Source: Lunularia cruciata
Lineage: Eukaryota > Streptophyta > Marchantiopsida > Lunulariales > Lunulariaceae
Assembly (NCBI GenBank): GCA_948567375.1
Contig: OX419759.1
Span: 44,741,493 to 44,805,492, forward strand
Direction: 5' to 3'
DNA: 64,000 bases
Of the stretch, positions 25,343 through 37,559 are shown in pieces (positions within the stretch are counted from its first letter, which is position 1; each line of letters opens with the position of its first letter). Below the pieces are notes generated by a model. That model saw nothing but the letters and a program-made list of their open reading frames with translations. It did not search any database and was not told where the DNA came from. A program made the position numbers and the translations under genes.

Positions 25343-27810
25343 TCACCAATGAAGCTTCAAATTCTTGGATGGATGTTTGTGCATTTTGGAGGTGAGAAGA
25401 GATTCCCATGTGGCAACATGAAGGGGATACCCTTTCCAAAGGACCTTGTAGTCCATATGTTGGTGACAACCTTGTTGAATATGGCGATGTGGAAGGATAC
25501 AATAAACTTTGTACTCCTCATGATCATTGATAGGGACAGGAAGAGGGGAGGTTGGACTCAAGAGGGGAAGGAAGAGGGGTTAGGAACAAAGGGTTTCAAC
25601 TTGGAAACATGAAAGACAAGATGTATACACATATGACAAGGCAAGGCAAGTCGATAAGCAATAGGAGAGACAATTTGGGTGATATCAAAGGGTCCTATCC
25701 AATTAGGGGCAAGTTTACAAACTTGGGTATCAAGTGGGAGAGGGAGGTTTCTAGAGGATAACATGACTTTATCACCAACTTCAAAGGTGAGATCATGATG
25801 ATGGTGGTCCGCATATTTTTTTTGGTGATTTTGAGCAACAAGGAGGTGAGATCTATTCTTGACCACTATATCCCACTCTCTCCAACAAGCCAAAACTTGG
25901 CTTGTTGGAGAGAGTGGGATATAGTGGTCAAGAATGTGGAAGTATGAGGAACTTGAGATGGAGGGGGAGCAAGAAGAGAATCTAGAACAAGCGGATCTTG
26001 GCCAAAATTGAGAAAGAAAGGAGAAAATTTGGTGCTTGCTTGTTTGGAATTGTTGTAGGCAAATTATGCAACTGCAAGACATTCATCTCAATTGGTATGG
26101 TGGACATTGATAAAAACATGCAACATATCCTCCAATGTACAATTTGCACATTTGGTTTGTCCATCAGTTCGAGGATGATAGGCCATGGACAAAGCAAGCA
26201 TTGTGCCTAATATTTGGAAGAGTGCTTGCCAAAACTTCTTAGTAAATCAAGGATCACGGTTGGAGATGAGTACACATGGCATCCCATGATGCTTGAAGAC
26301 ATTGTCAAAGTAGATTTGTGCTAAGGTTGGAGCATCCACTATATCACTGGTTGGTGCCAAGTGGATTTGCTTACTAAGCTTATCTACAAGCACCATGATT
26401 GCGGTGTGTCCTTGTTTTGTCTTTGGCAAAGATATGATGAGATCTAAGCTCACATGCTCCCAGTGAGCGGATGGAATGGCAAGTGGTTGAGGAGTCCACC
26501 CAGCTTCTGGTTGTTGGCCTTGTTATGTTGGCAGGTCTCACACAATCAAACAAATTCTCAAACATCTTGTGTCATGTTGAGCCACCACCATTGACTTTGG
26601 AGGGTACCCAAGGTCTTGTCCACACCCATGTGACCAGCGATGGGTAAATCATGGGCTTCTTGAAGGCATACAAGTCAAAGATCACCTTTAGCTTGAACAT
26701 AGATCTGGTCCTCATGGAATAAAAGGCTCTCCTTGATGGAGAAGGTGTTGTACTCCTTATCGCATGCATTAAGGTAACCATGTACCATTTGGAAGAAGGG
26801 ATCTTGGTGTAGAGTTGACTGAAACTCGTTTTGGACCTTGGAGTCAATTGACATTGTTGAAATTTTTGCTATGATGAGAGGAAGAGACTTCAAATCAAGT
26901 TGTCGTGATAAAGCATCAAGGATGACATGGAACCAACCTGGTTTGTACTCAAGTTTGATGTCATACAATTGGAGTTGTTCCTCCCATTGATGATGTCAAC
27001 TCTTCATGTGTTCCAAGTGTAAGGTCTACAACAATGGTTTGTGATCAGTTTGCATGATCACTTGTTTCTCCAAGAGGTAATGCCTCCATACCTTGGTAGC
27101 ATATACCATTGCAAGTTGTTCTCAATCTCAAGCAGAGTAGTTTTGTTCAGCCGTATTGAGTCGGTGAGACACAAAGGCAATAAGATGGAGTCCATTTGGG
27201 AATTCTTGTTGCAGCATGACTCCAATTGCAAATTTAGAAGCATCAAAATCAACCACACAAGGTAGTTGAGGATCATATGGTTGAAGAATGGGTCTTGAAG
27301 ACACCATATGCTTTAACTTCTGGAATGCTTCTTCATGTTTGGTGGTCCACTGGAGACTCAATTCTTTCCCAAGAGGTCAGTCAATGGTGCAGCCACATGA
27401 GCATAATAATGGATGACCATTGGAAAAAATGGCCAATCCATTGAATACCCGTACTTTTGTAGCATCCTTTGAGGTAGGCCAATCAATAATGGCCTTGATT
27501 TTCTCTTCTTCCATCTTGATCCCCTTTGATGAGATTTTATGACCCAAGAAGGTAACCTCCTTTTGCTAAAAGGCACACTTTGACTTCTTGTAGTAAAATT
27601 TCCATTGTCGTAGTAGTCTTAGGACTTCTCTCACATGATTCGCCTGTTTTGCCTCTATCTTACTATAAATTAAGATATCATCCAAGAACACCACCACGGA
27701 TCAATCCAATAGTCCATCCAACACCTGATGCATTTGATCCATGAAGACTGCTGGAACATTAGTGAGTCTGAAAGGTAGAACTCTCCACTCAAAATGCCCA
27801 TACCTTGTAC
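25343..27810 (-). pseudogene. B pol: RT C-terminus, RNase H, integrase, chromodomain
   Basis: Read on the minus strand. RT palm: VVVFLDDILIYSK, with FLDD at 27677-27688. RNase H: PQLPCVVDFDASKFAIGV (about 27210-27280). RNase H tail and zinc-binding region: YDIKLEYKPGWFHVILDALS (about 26900-26968). Integrase core: SLDLIISLPKTKQG with VDKLSKQIHLAPT (26330-26453). C-terminal chromodomain: DYKVLWKGYPLHVATWES (about 25390-25450). Numerous stops and frameshifts break it. A 39-bp palindrome lies inside the integrase tail at 25855-25935. The A2 insertion separates it from the RT start at 36377. Confidence 0.85.
25855..25935. repeat. Perfect 39-bp inverted repeat with 3-nt loop
   Basis: The arms are 25855-25893 and 25897-25935, separated by AAC. 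The palindrome lies inside the decayed integrase of B, and the right arm carries the normal integrase reading (ACWREWDIVVKN), so the left arm is the extra inverted copy. A fold-back template switch explains this simply. Confidence 0.95.
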
Positions 27811-28500
27811 TATAATACACATTTGTGCATGTGTGTGGTATTGTGATATTTAGCTTGGTATTACAAGTACTTGAGAGATATTATTTATATAGAGATAAAA
27901 GATGGTTCTACATTAGTCATGATTAGCTAAAGTTAGTCATAGCTAAGATAAAGGGGACCTTAATTTAGAGGAAGTGGAAAAGATGAGCATCACTGTTTTG
28001 GATTCTAGTGTGTCGATTTGGTATTATTCCTAAGTGTTTGGCTTTGAGGAAAGAGTTTAGAATTCTTGGACCCGCAAGCCTTTTTGTTTTAGATTCTTCT
28101 ATAGTCCAAGGATAGCCCATGTGAAGGAATCCTTGACTTAGTGATTGGATCAAATAAGATTACATGCTAGTGGAATATGCCCATGTGAATGAATATTCCT
28201 TTCTACTATTTAACTTTACTTGATTTTTAGTCTAGTAACTTGAGTTACTATGGTCATTAGTAACTTTGGTATGTAACTTTTTCACAAGTATAGAAACAAG
28301 GAGTGAGGAGGTACTCATCATTCTTTCATTTGCAACTATCTCTCTCTCATTGAGTTCTCTAGTGAGCAATGTCTTGAGTCTTGGAGTGTTAGCCTTGGAG
28401 GAGTATGATAGAGTTGGGGTTCCTTGTCTTCTTAGTCCATGGTGCGCAACCATAATAGCCAGTAGAGGTTCATCTTGAGTGAGAGACAGGCCGGCTCACA
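27811..28500 (+). repeat. 5' LTR of A2
   Basis: This 690-bp LTR begins TATAATACAC and ends GGCCGGCTCACA. The following leader contains the primer-site equivalent TTGGTTCTGTTGCCAGGACC, two changes from A3. Confidence 0.92.
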
Positions 28501-28541
28501 TTGTTGGTTCTGTTGCCAGGACCTCTCTAGAAGGCAAAATA

Positions 28542-29815
28542 ATGTTCCGTGTTCAATTTTACATTAGGCAGAAGGAGGCTATGAGAACTCACTTGGAGAG
28601 AACATTAGGAGAGGAGAGGGTTGAACTTATATTAAAGAACCAAGATCCATTTGTATACCTTGTAGTTCATTATGATGTCTTTGAGGTGATTTTCTACATC
28701 TTATACACATGAGAGGATTTGGAGAGATTGTGTGAAGTGGATTGCAGATTTTGGGGATTAAGGTGATTTTGGGCAAAATCTCAAGTTTGAGACCTGGACT
28801 TGAAATTTCTACACATGATAGCTTGGGTTCTCTTCCAATTAGCACACTTGAAATTATTGTGAGAGCTACTATGCACACTGGGATAGAATTTTTGAAAGTT
28901 GATAGGGTAAACTGCTCCCGCAAAAGCATGCTCTCTGGAAAATTGTAAAGAGTCTGTTATTTCTTCAATTTTCACTGAATTCTCCTAGAAATTTCTAAAA
29001 AAATTCAGTGCATTGCATCGTACTTGCTGCTATAAAAATTAGAGAGAGATCATTCTTGCAAAAGGAGGTATGAGTTTTTGAAGTGAAGGGAGTGGTTTCC
29101 AGACCAAATCTGAAATATGTGTGCTGAAAGGTGTCTAGGCAAAATGGCTTGATGAAAAGATCTAAAATTTTGCAAGGAGAGACGCCCTAGAGTTGTGATC
29201 AAGTGTGAAAAGTTTTAGAGGACTATCACATACAATTTGAGTGATTTGAATGAAATTGTGAGGAAAGGTCAATTCTGCTGAGTTGAGATCTCATGCATGA
29301 AAAGTTAGAGAGCAACAAGGAGCATGTTTGAGTGTTTAGATTCATCTTGGAAACATGGAGTGTCATCAAGAGTGGAAGTTGAGACTATGATAGGTTCCCA
29401 AATGGTTTGAGGTGATTGTAGGGGTGGATTTGAAGAAAAGAGAGTTTACAATAGAATTTGAAGAGAGTGTTGAGAGGATCCAAAAACCTACGCTACTTGG
29501 AGGAAAGAGTGAGTCTAAGTGCTTTCTATGTGGAGAGAAGGGACATAAGGCAAATTCATGTCTATTGACCTTTGAGAGCAAGAGATTTAGGGAGAGGAGA
29601 GGCTTACTTGACTTGGGTTTGCATGTTGGACCTTCTTCACCAAGATTGAGAGGGAGAAGATCTAAGACCAAGGAGTTGTGTGAGGTTTGTGGAGTGGAAG
29701 GACTTCCAAAAGGACATGAGTGTAGTGGAGTAAAAGAAATTTTGGAGACTTTGGTGAAAGATCTTGGAGAGTCTTATTACAGCTACAAAAATACTAACAC
29801 CTTCATGAGCTAGTT
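28542..29815 (+). pseudogene. A2 upstream-ORF region with zinc-knuckle ORF
   Basis: The first short ORF (MFRVQFYIRQKEAM, ending after ILYT) is open to its conserved stop near 28712. The zinc-knuckle ORF survives at 29412-29813 with CFLCGEKGHKANSC (C-x2-C-x4-H-x4-C) and the second motif CEVCGVEGLPKGHEC. Its normal start (near 29355, MECHQEWKLRL) is followed by a TGA, so the 5' end is broken. The C-terminus is frame-shifted compared with A3. Confidence 0.7.
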
Positions 29816-30059
29816 CTCAAGATTAGTGATGGAGATAATCTTTCAACTTATGGATAAACTATCCATGAGAGTTCGTTTAATATGCACTCTAGGATTTGAT
29901 GTTGCTAAAGAAATCTTGGAGCAACCCAAACCTTTTGTGTTCCCTAGGGTGGATTATTATCAAATGATTTTAGTCATGTACATACTCTATTAGTTATAGA
30001 GTGAGAGAAAGAAAAGAGAAAAAATTGAAAAAGAAAGATAGTGAGAGGTTAAGAAGGGG

Positions 30060-33000
30060 AAACCTTTGGTTTTCTTTGGCAAGGATGGAGAAGATGTGGA
30101 GGCCTTTGTGAGAGACTTCAAGAGAACTTTCATAGGAAATAATGAGAGGAGGAAGGATGAGTGGGCCTCATTATTACCAGATTTCTTTGAGGATGCAACA
30201 CTTACATGGTATAAGTTAGAATACCAAAAGAGAGAAAGGAGAGATGGGGAAGAAGAGTCTTGGGAGAGTTTGACTTCAGAACTCATTGAGAATTTTCTCC
30301 CAGATGAGATTCATGAGAGATTGATGAGTGAGGTTACCTTTCTAAACAAGGAGATGGAGAGAAAGTGAGAGTTTATGTGGAAAGAGTGGAAAAGTTAGAG
30401 TCCAAATTTTGCATAGTGTTGAAGAAGGGTAGGGATGATGTGGAGACTACTATGATTGGCATAAGGGCCATGCTCACCAAGAATTTTGTGGGAGGGTTGA
30501 GACCACAAATTAGAAGCACAGTGAGATATGAAAAACCTTCTTCCAAGGTTGAAGCTATCAAGATCGCAATTTGTATGGGGGAGAGTTTGGAAGGGGATGA
30601 GAGTGATTTGGTGGTGAAGGAGGTTGTGCATCCTCCTCAAGGTTACAAATATGGTGTAACTTCTGATACTTTGGTGGCAAGGGTTGCACCACAAGTAGTA
30701 GTTGCTCCAGTTCTTACACCTCCACCAAAGGATCCACTTGAAACCATCACAGAATAACTTGCAGATCTCAAAATCAATGTGGTGCAACTATAGGAGAGGA
30801 GAGAGGTGGATCAGAATGTAGGGAGAGGGCCTAGGAGTTATGGAAACTATCCATATAGAGGAGGCCAACCAGCCAACAATTTCAATGAGAGAAATTGTTT
30901 TGGTTGTGGAGGAAGAGGCCATATCCAAAGGAATTGCCCAAATTTCACTTACCATGGAGGAAGGGTTATGAGGGAGCCAATACAGGGAAAGAAGGAGGTA
31001 GTGAAACCCAAGTGGCTCCTAATCCAAACAAAGGTAAGGGGATAGCATCCATAGATATGGTTGAGAGCAAGTATGAGAAGGGAGAGTGCTCAAACTCCAA
31101 GGGTCTTAATTTGGAGCTCTTGGCACAAGAGAAGAAGAGAGCTCGTTTTGCAAAGGATGTTCACTCTTCTCAAGGATTTACTCCAAGCAAGGATACTCCT
31201 ATGTCTACTAGAAGCACTTGCACCTCAATATCATCAACAACAAAGACTGCAAGGAAGAAGTTAGGGATGGAGGATTTCTTGATTTCAAAGCAACAGTGGA
31301 ACTACAATGTGTTGGAGGATGTTGGTAGCCACAAGGCTAACATCATAGTGGGCCTATTGATTGCTTTGAACCCTACCTTGAGAAAGGAGCTTAGAGGTGG
31401 TTTGAGTTCTACAAGGAGCAAGAGGAAGAAGAAGGAAAAAGCTCCAATATCAATGGGGGTGGTGGATGCCAAGCCAACACCATGGGAGGTTTGTGAATAT
31501 GCCTCTAAGATTGATGTGAAAGTGAATGGTCACAACATCAAGGATGCATTGGTTGATGGAGGATCAATACTAAATGGCATGTTAGAAAGGTTGATGAAGA
31601 AGTTGGGTATGATACCCTCAAGACCTTCAACATTTGTGGTGAGCATGGCAAACAAGTAACAAGTTTGACCAGTAGGGGTGATGGATAAGGTAGTAGTTTC
31701 AGTTATGGGAGTTCAAAATCTCATGACTTTCCAAATCTTGAAGGATTCAAGCTATGACTTACTTCTTGGGAGGCCATGGTTGAAGGCAACATGCACAACT
31801 GATAGATGGCACAAAGTGTACTTGAGGATTGGGCCATCAAACCATAGAGTCACAGCTCCTATGACTAACACCACCAACACTTCACATTTAGATACACCAT
31901 CTTCTGATTATTGGGAATCAGATTCTAAAGAAGGAGCTTCAGGTGTGGACACAAGCATGGAAGAGTAGACTTCTATGGAGGAGGAAGAATCTGAATCTGA
32001 ATCTGTTCTAGATGTGTATCCTTTGTGTGCTATGGATTTTGCATCTAAGCCAGAGGTTTTGAAGGACCCAGATAAATCACCATTGACACTTGAGGAGGTA
32101 GAGAGAAGGTTAGCTACCCTCAAGTATGGCCCCAATGTTACCAAGGAGGAGAATGTGAGATTTGAGGAGATTTTCCGCAAGTTCATCCATGTGTTTACTT
32201 TTATTTACAAGGATTTGAAGGAAGTCACCTTGGAGGAGCACAAGATAGAGGTGGAGTCACATGCAAGACCAATCCACCAAAAGCAACATCGCATTAGCCC
32301 ACCAATATCTTTGGCTGTGAAGGAGGAGATTGATAAGCTCAAGGAGGCCAGATTTATCTTTGAGGTGGAGAATTTAGAATGGGTGTCTCTAATTCTCATT
32401 GTGAAGAAAAAGAATGGCAAGCTTCAAGTATGTGTGGATAACAAGAAGCTCAATGTTGTTACCAAGAAGGACTACTACTCATTTTAATTCATTCATGAGA
32501 TCTTGGAGGAGGTTGTAGGTCATGAAAGGTACAGTTTTGGAGACGGTTATAGCGGATATAATTAAATCAAGATTGCACCAGAGCATCAACAACTCACCAT
32601 GTTTACCACACCTTGGGGAACTAACGCTTTCAAGGTCATGCCTTCTGGGCTTTGCAATGCTCCAGCTACATTCCAAGGTTCTTGAACAAGGTATTTGAAC
32701 CTTTCATTGGGAAATTTGTGAGAGATTTCATTGATGCCTTTTGTGTCTATGGGAGCAAGGAGGAGCACTTTGAGCACCTAATCAAGGTCTTGCAACACTT
32801 GGATGAGGCAAATGCATCACTCAATCCAAAGAAGTGCATTTTTGGATGTGAAGAAGGTCTAATTTTGGTTCACATCATCTCCAAGGATGGATTAGCAGTT
32901 AATCCTAAGAAGATGAGAAAAATCTCAAAACTTCCATTCCCTTCAAATTGACAAAGTTACGCCAATTCTTGGGGATGGTTGGGTATTATAAGAGGTTCAT

Positions 33001-35653
33001 CTTTTCATTTTCCAACAAGGCTTATGCATTGACCATCTACATGAAGAAGGGTGTAGATTACATAGTGATTTTGGAGGACAAGGAAGCTCTCAAACTTTTG
33101 AGGAGCTCAAGCAATCCCTTGTTGTAGCTCCAATTCCTGCTAAACCTGATTGGAGTAAGCCTTTCATCCTCTACACTGATGCTTCTAATGTAGCTATAGG
33201 ATACACTCTTAGTCAATTAGACCAAGATGTGCATGATCATCCAATAGCTTATGCTAGTAGGTAGATGGTTTTAGCAGAAAACAACTACTCTATCACAGAG
33301 AGAGAGAAGGGTTGGCAGTGATCTTTGGTCTCAAGAAGTTTAGACACTACTTGATTGAAAGGAAAGCCACATTTGTCATGGATCACAAGGCTTTGAAGTA
33401 CATCTTCAACAAGCCTAATGTTGAAGGGAGACTAGCAAGGTGGATGATACTCTTGTTTGAGTATGACTACACCATTGAGGATAGGCCAAGAAAGAAACAT
33501 GCAAATGTTGAGTTGTTATCTAGGGCCTATGATTATGATGGAGATGAGCCAGTGGATGATTCCTTCTAAGATGAGGAGCTCATGACAATCTTAGTCACTC
33601 AAGAGGTTCCAATGGATTACAAGGAGATTGTGGATTTTGTGACAAGAGGTAACTATCCAATAGGAATGCATGTTAGGGAGAGGAAGGCTCTTGCAGCAAA
33701 ATCTAGACCTTACACAATGGTGGAAGATATTCTTTTCACCAAGGAGCAGATGGTCTACTTCAAAGAGCAGTGGGTAAGGAAGAGTATATCCTACTTATAA
33801 AGGAGTTTCATGAAGGTTTAGTGTGTGGAAGACACTTTGCAAGAAAAGTGACTGCTTTCAAGTTTCTAGATGCAGGTTACATTGGAGAGGGATTTTCAAG
33901 GATTGTCTTGATTATTGCAAAACTTGTCATGTTTGTCAAGCTTTTGCTAGAAAGTCTATATCCACTCCACCACTTAGATCAATTCCATTGCTAGGACCTT
34001 TTGAGAAGTGGAGAATTGATTTTGTAGGTTCTCTCAATAGAACCTCAAGGAACAATTGGTACATTGTATAGTTACTGATTACCTTACCAAGTGGGTTGAG
34101 GCTAGACCATTGAGGGACAAGAATGAAGATGAAGTTGGTAGATTTCTTTATGAACGTATTATCACTAGGTTTGGATGCTCTTTGGAGTTGGTATCTGATA
34201 GAGGAGGAGAGTTTACAAGAAACATTACTACAGCTATGCTATGACATTTCTCTATCACACATAGAGTAACTACATCCTATAAGCCAAATTCCAATGGCTT
34301 GGCAGAGAGAACCAATCAGACCTTGTGCATGATGTTGGCCAAAGATGAAGAAATGAAGGAGCCTAAATATCATTGGGACAAGAGGATTCATGCAGTTTTG
34401 TGGGAGTATGTAATACTCCAAGGATAGGAGACCTGAAGAGAAACACACCATGAGAAACACACACTTTCACACTCAAACTCCAATGCCCCAAAGGAGCACC
34501 TTCTCTTTATTATATAGGCAAAGCGGATCTCCTCCACTAAAGCTCCACCATAGGATTAGGTATATAGATAGGTGACATGTCAGCCAGCTCCACCCTTGGA
34601 TTACTTACTTGGATGGGTGACATGTTGGTCCTGGTCCTATCTGGTTGGTCAAACAAGCTTTGACCGGAGGGAATCTTTTAGGGAAGCTTCTTGTAGAAAT
34701 CTCAGAATCACGTGGGTGAGGTACCGTTGGAAAGCTCTCAATGAGAAAAAGTAGGGGGAGGGAAGGCCAGCCTTTCCTCAATCAAGGTTTGGGGGGGGGG
34801 GGGGGAATTTGCACATTTTCAAGGCCTAATTCATCCGTTCTGGCCTCCAAAATTGCCTTCAAAGATTTTAGGCATATTTTGGTTCCAACTCTATTAGTAG
34901 AAGTCCCCTTTTGGTGATACATCTTTCTGATCTATTCAGTACATCCTGTGTAACATCCTTCTAGATGTTACCAACCCAATTCTCACCTTCAAATCATATA
35001 TCTAGCTATTGGTTCTAAGGTTTTCAAATCTATTTTGGTTTTTTGCCCTATTAGTAGAAGTACCCTTTTGGTGATACTTCTATCTGATCTACTTTGACCA
35101 TCATGTAAAACATCATTCTAGATGTTACCAAACCAAATTTCACATCTAGATCATATGGTTAGCTCTTGGTATTACAGAGTATAGGACAACCATGAAGACT
35201 TCCACTAGATATTCTCCATTTCAATTGGTATATGGTATTGAGTCTACCTTACCTATTAACTTTGATCTTCCTACCTTCCAAAGCATTCATAGGAGATTGA
35301 AGAAAGCATAAGGAGGTGATGTAGAGAAGTCAAGGAAAGAACAACTCATGGGGTTGGAAGAGGCAAGTGTAGTTGCCATAGTTCGAGTGGAGCAAACCCA
35401 AAGGAAAAAAAAGGAGAGCTATGACAAGAGGCAAGGCAAGAAGAAGGTGGAGCCTTTCAAAGAAGGTGATTGTGTAATGTTGTTTGATTCTATTCTATTC
35501 AAGAGAGTACAAAAGAAGTTTTTGCCTAAGTACTTTGAACCTTTCATAGTGGAGAAGGTGTGAGGCAATTACACCTATGATCTCAAGGAGTTGGGAGGAA
35601 GACACTTTGATAGGATTAACCATGATAAGTTGAAGATATATCATAGAAGATAG
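30060..35653 (+). pseudogene. A2 gag-pol
   Basis: The gag start ATG of A3 is AAG here (about 30055). A one-base loss near 30346 shifts frame, and TAA and TAG stops follow at about 30755 and 30791. The CCHC knuckle (CFGCGGRGHIQRNC) is at about 30896-30937. Protease ALVDGGS is at about 31549. RT frames run 31975-32487 and 32652-32951, with FIDA where FIDD is expected (FVRDFIDAFCVYG). RNase H is at 33312-33569. Integrase is at about 33770-34400 and 35177-35653, with VSDRGGEF and NGLAERTNQT. The E solo LTR disrupts integrase between 34408 and 35177. Confidence 0.88.
34409..35176 (-). mobile_element. Solo LTR of family E in A2 integrase
   Basis: The 768-bp LTR has 8-bp perfect inverted ends (TGTAATAC/GTATTACA) and a perfect 5-bp target duplication GAGTA (34404-34408 and 35177-35181). 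It resembles the E 3' LTR at 17124-17710 in the same orientation. It is longer because a segment containing CCTATTAGTAGAAGT...GATGTTACCAA is present twice in tandem (about 34885-35030 and 35045-35150). A 15-base poly-G run lies at 34791-34805. Confidence 0.92.
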
Positions 35654-35701
35654 AGAGACCTTCACTTGGAGGACAAAGTGAAAGCTTAGTCCGGGGGTAA
35701 A

Positions 35702-36372
35702 TGTAATACCCATTTGTGCATGTGTGTGGTATTGTGATATTTGGCTTGGTATTATTTACATAGAGATAAAGGATGGTTCTACATTAGTCATGATTAGCTA
35801 AAGTTAGTCATAGCTAAGATAGAGGGGACCTTACTTTAGAGGAAGTGGAAAAGATGAGCACCACTATTTTGGATTCTAGTGTGTTGACTTGGGATTATTC
35901 CTAGGTGTTTAGCTTTGAGAAAAGAGTTGAGAACTTTTGGGCCCGTAAGCCTTTTTGTTTTGGATTCTTCTATAGTCCAAGGATAGCCTATATGAAGGAA
36001 TCCTTGACTTAGTGGTTGGGTCAAGATAAGATCACATGCTAGTGGAATATGCTCATGTGAATAGATATTTCTTTATACTTTTTGAATTTACTTGACTTTT
36101 AGTCTAGTAACTTGAGTTACTATGGTAATTAGTAACTTTGGTATGTAACTATTTCACAAGTATATAAACAAGGGGTGAGAAGGTACTCATCATCCTTTCA
36201 TTTGCAACTATATCTCTCTCATCGAGTTCTCTAGTGAGTAATGTCAAGAGTCTTGGAATGTTAGCCTTGGAGGAGTATGATGGAGTTGGGGTTCCTTACC
36301 TTCTTAGTCCATGGTGCACTACCATAATAGCCATCAGAGGTTCATCTTGAGTGAGAGATAGGCCGGCTCATA
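35702..36372 (+). repeat. 3' LTR of A2
   Basis: This 671-bp LTR begins TGTAATACCC directly after the GGGGGTAAA purine tract and ends GGCCGGCTCATA. A short deletion near 35751 removes part of the ACAAGTACTTGAGAG segment found in other copies. Confidence 0.92.
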
Positions 36373-36376
36373 GTCC

Positions 36377-36913
36377 CAAAAGGCAGTCTTTTGCACACCC
36401 TTGCTATCAATAGGAATTTGCCAATAACCGCTACAAAGATCCAACTTGGAAAAGTAGCATGCTCCACTTAGTTGATCAAGCAAGTCATTGATCCAAGGCA
36501 AGAGATATGCATTCTTCACGGTTTGCTTATTGAGCCCACGCTTATCAATACAAAAATGAAGTCCTCCATCCTTCTTTGGATCAAATAGTATCGGGGCTCC
36601 CCCAAGAAGAGGTACTATGTTGTATGAAGTCCTTCTCCAACAACTCTGTAAGTGTTGTTTGCAACTCCTCCAACTCCTTTGGTGAGAGCCAATAGATCGG
36701 TCTACTCATTGGAGTACTCCTTGGCAATAACTAGATCTTGAAGGGCATACCTCGATTGGAGGGTAATCCCTTTGGCAGATCATCCAAAAACACGTATGCA
36801 AATTCCTGAACTATCCGATCAACCATTGCTTGATGAGGCTCTTGGCCCTCCTCCAATTGTTCTTGTGCAATCGGCTTGATCCACATCGCAAATACAAACT
36901 TACCTTCCTCCAA
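36377..36913 (-). pseudogene. B reverse transcriptase, N-terminal part
   Basis: Minus-strand fragments read FVFAMWIKPI and then KNAYLLPWINDLLDQLSGAC, YFSKLDLCSGYWQIPI and KTAF, the fingers and palm A motifs of Gypsy RT. The gene is cut at the A2 insertion (36372). Its continuation is at 27810 leftwards, where the next residues TRYGHFEWRVLPF follow. Confidence 0.85.
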
Positions 36914-37162
36914 AGCTTGCTCTATGGCTGCTTCACACTAACCAACTTCCCTTCTAGGGATTCATCTCTCTTCCAAGCTTGCTCCATGGTTGCCTTCTTG
37001 GCAAACTTCTCATCTTGGGACTCCACTCCCTTCAAGGTTTGCTCTATGGCTACCTTCTTGACAAACTTCCCATCTTGGGACTGACTATTTTTAGGTGTCT
37101 TACTCAGAGGTGCCAAACAACCTAATCGGAAATTCCTACCTTGGTTGTACTTGAATTTGGCG

Positions 37163-37516
37163 TCAGGTCCAATCAAATTGAACCTTATGACGTTCAAGCC
37201 AAGGTAAACCCAGAATGATATCATAGTATGGAGGTGCCACTACAAACCTCATACACTCCAAATACTCCTTCCCAATCTTGAAGGTAACAAGATGCGAGGT
37301 GCGGAATGCAGAACCCTTTCTACCATCCGCCATCATCAAACTACTTCTAATCACTGGCTTGATAGGCATACCCAATTCCTTTGCTACTTGCATAGACATG
37401 CAATTCATTGAACTTCCAAAATCAACCAAAATCCTACAACCCTGATTAGATATCGTACCTTGCAAGTGAAGCAAACTTGCATTGGTTGAGCCTTCAATCC
37501 CATTGGAAATAATCAA
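37163..37516 (-). pseudogene. B aspartic protease
   Basis: A 117-codon frame carries the retropepsin fold signature: RILVDFGSSMNCMS near the active site and DIILGLPWLERH near the C-terminal flap-fold end. The canonical D-[ST]-G is D-F-G here and in B'. It lies between gag and RT as expected for Gypsy pol. The frame is open but isolated from its neighbours by stops. Confidence 0.8.
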
Positions 37517-37559
37517 GCTCCTAGTAGGCGGCTCAAAATCTCCTATTGGGATTCTTTGT

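Larger units (their letters stand above)
27811..36372 (+). mobile_element. Family A retrotransposon A2
   Basis: LTRs are at 27811-28500 and 35702-36372. The 4-bp flanks are GTAC (27807-27810) and GTCC (36373-36376), a target duplication with one change. The target is the RT gene of B. The order is LTR, primer-site region, upstream-ORF leader, gag-pol, a GGGGGTAAA purine tract and LTR. Inside its integrase is a solo LTR of family E (34409-35176). Without that insertion A2 is about 7.8 kb. Confidence 0.93.

Noticed and set aside
29366-29671. Minus-strand ORFs of about 100 codons (MVLDLLPPNLGEE) over the zinc-knuckle ORF in several family A copies
   Set aside because: They are shadow frames opposite the real upstream ORF, which carries the zinc motifs.
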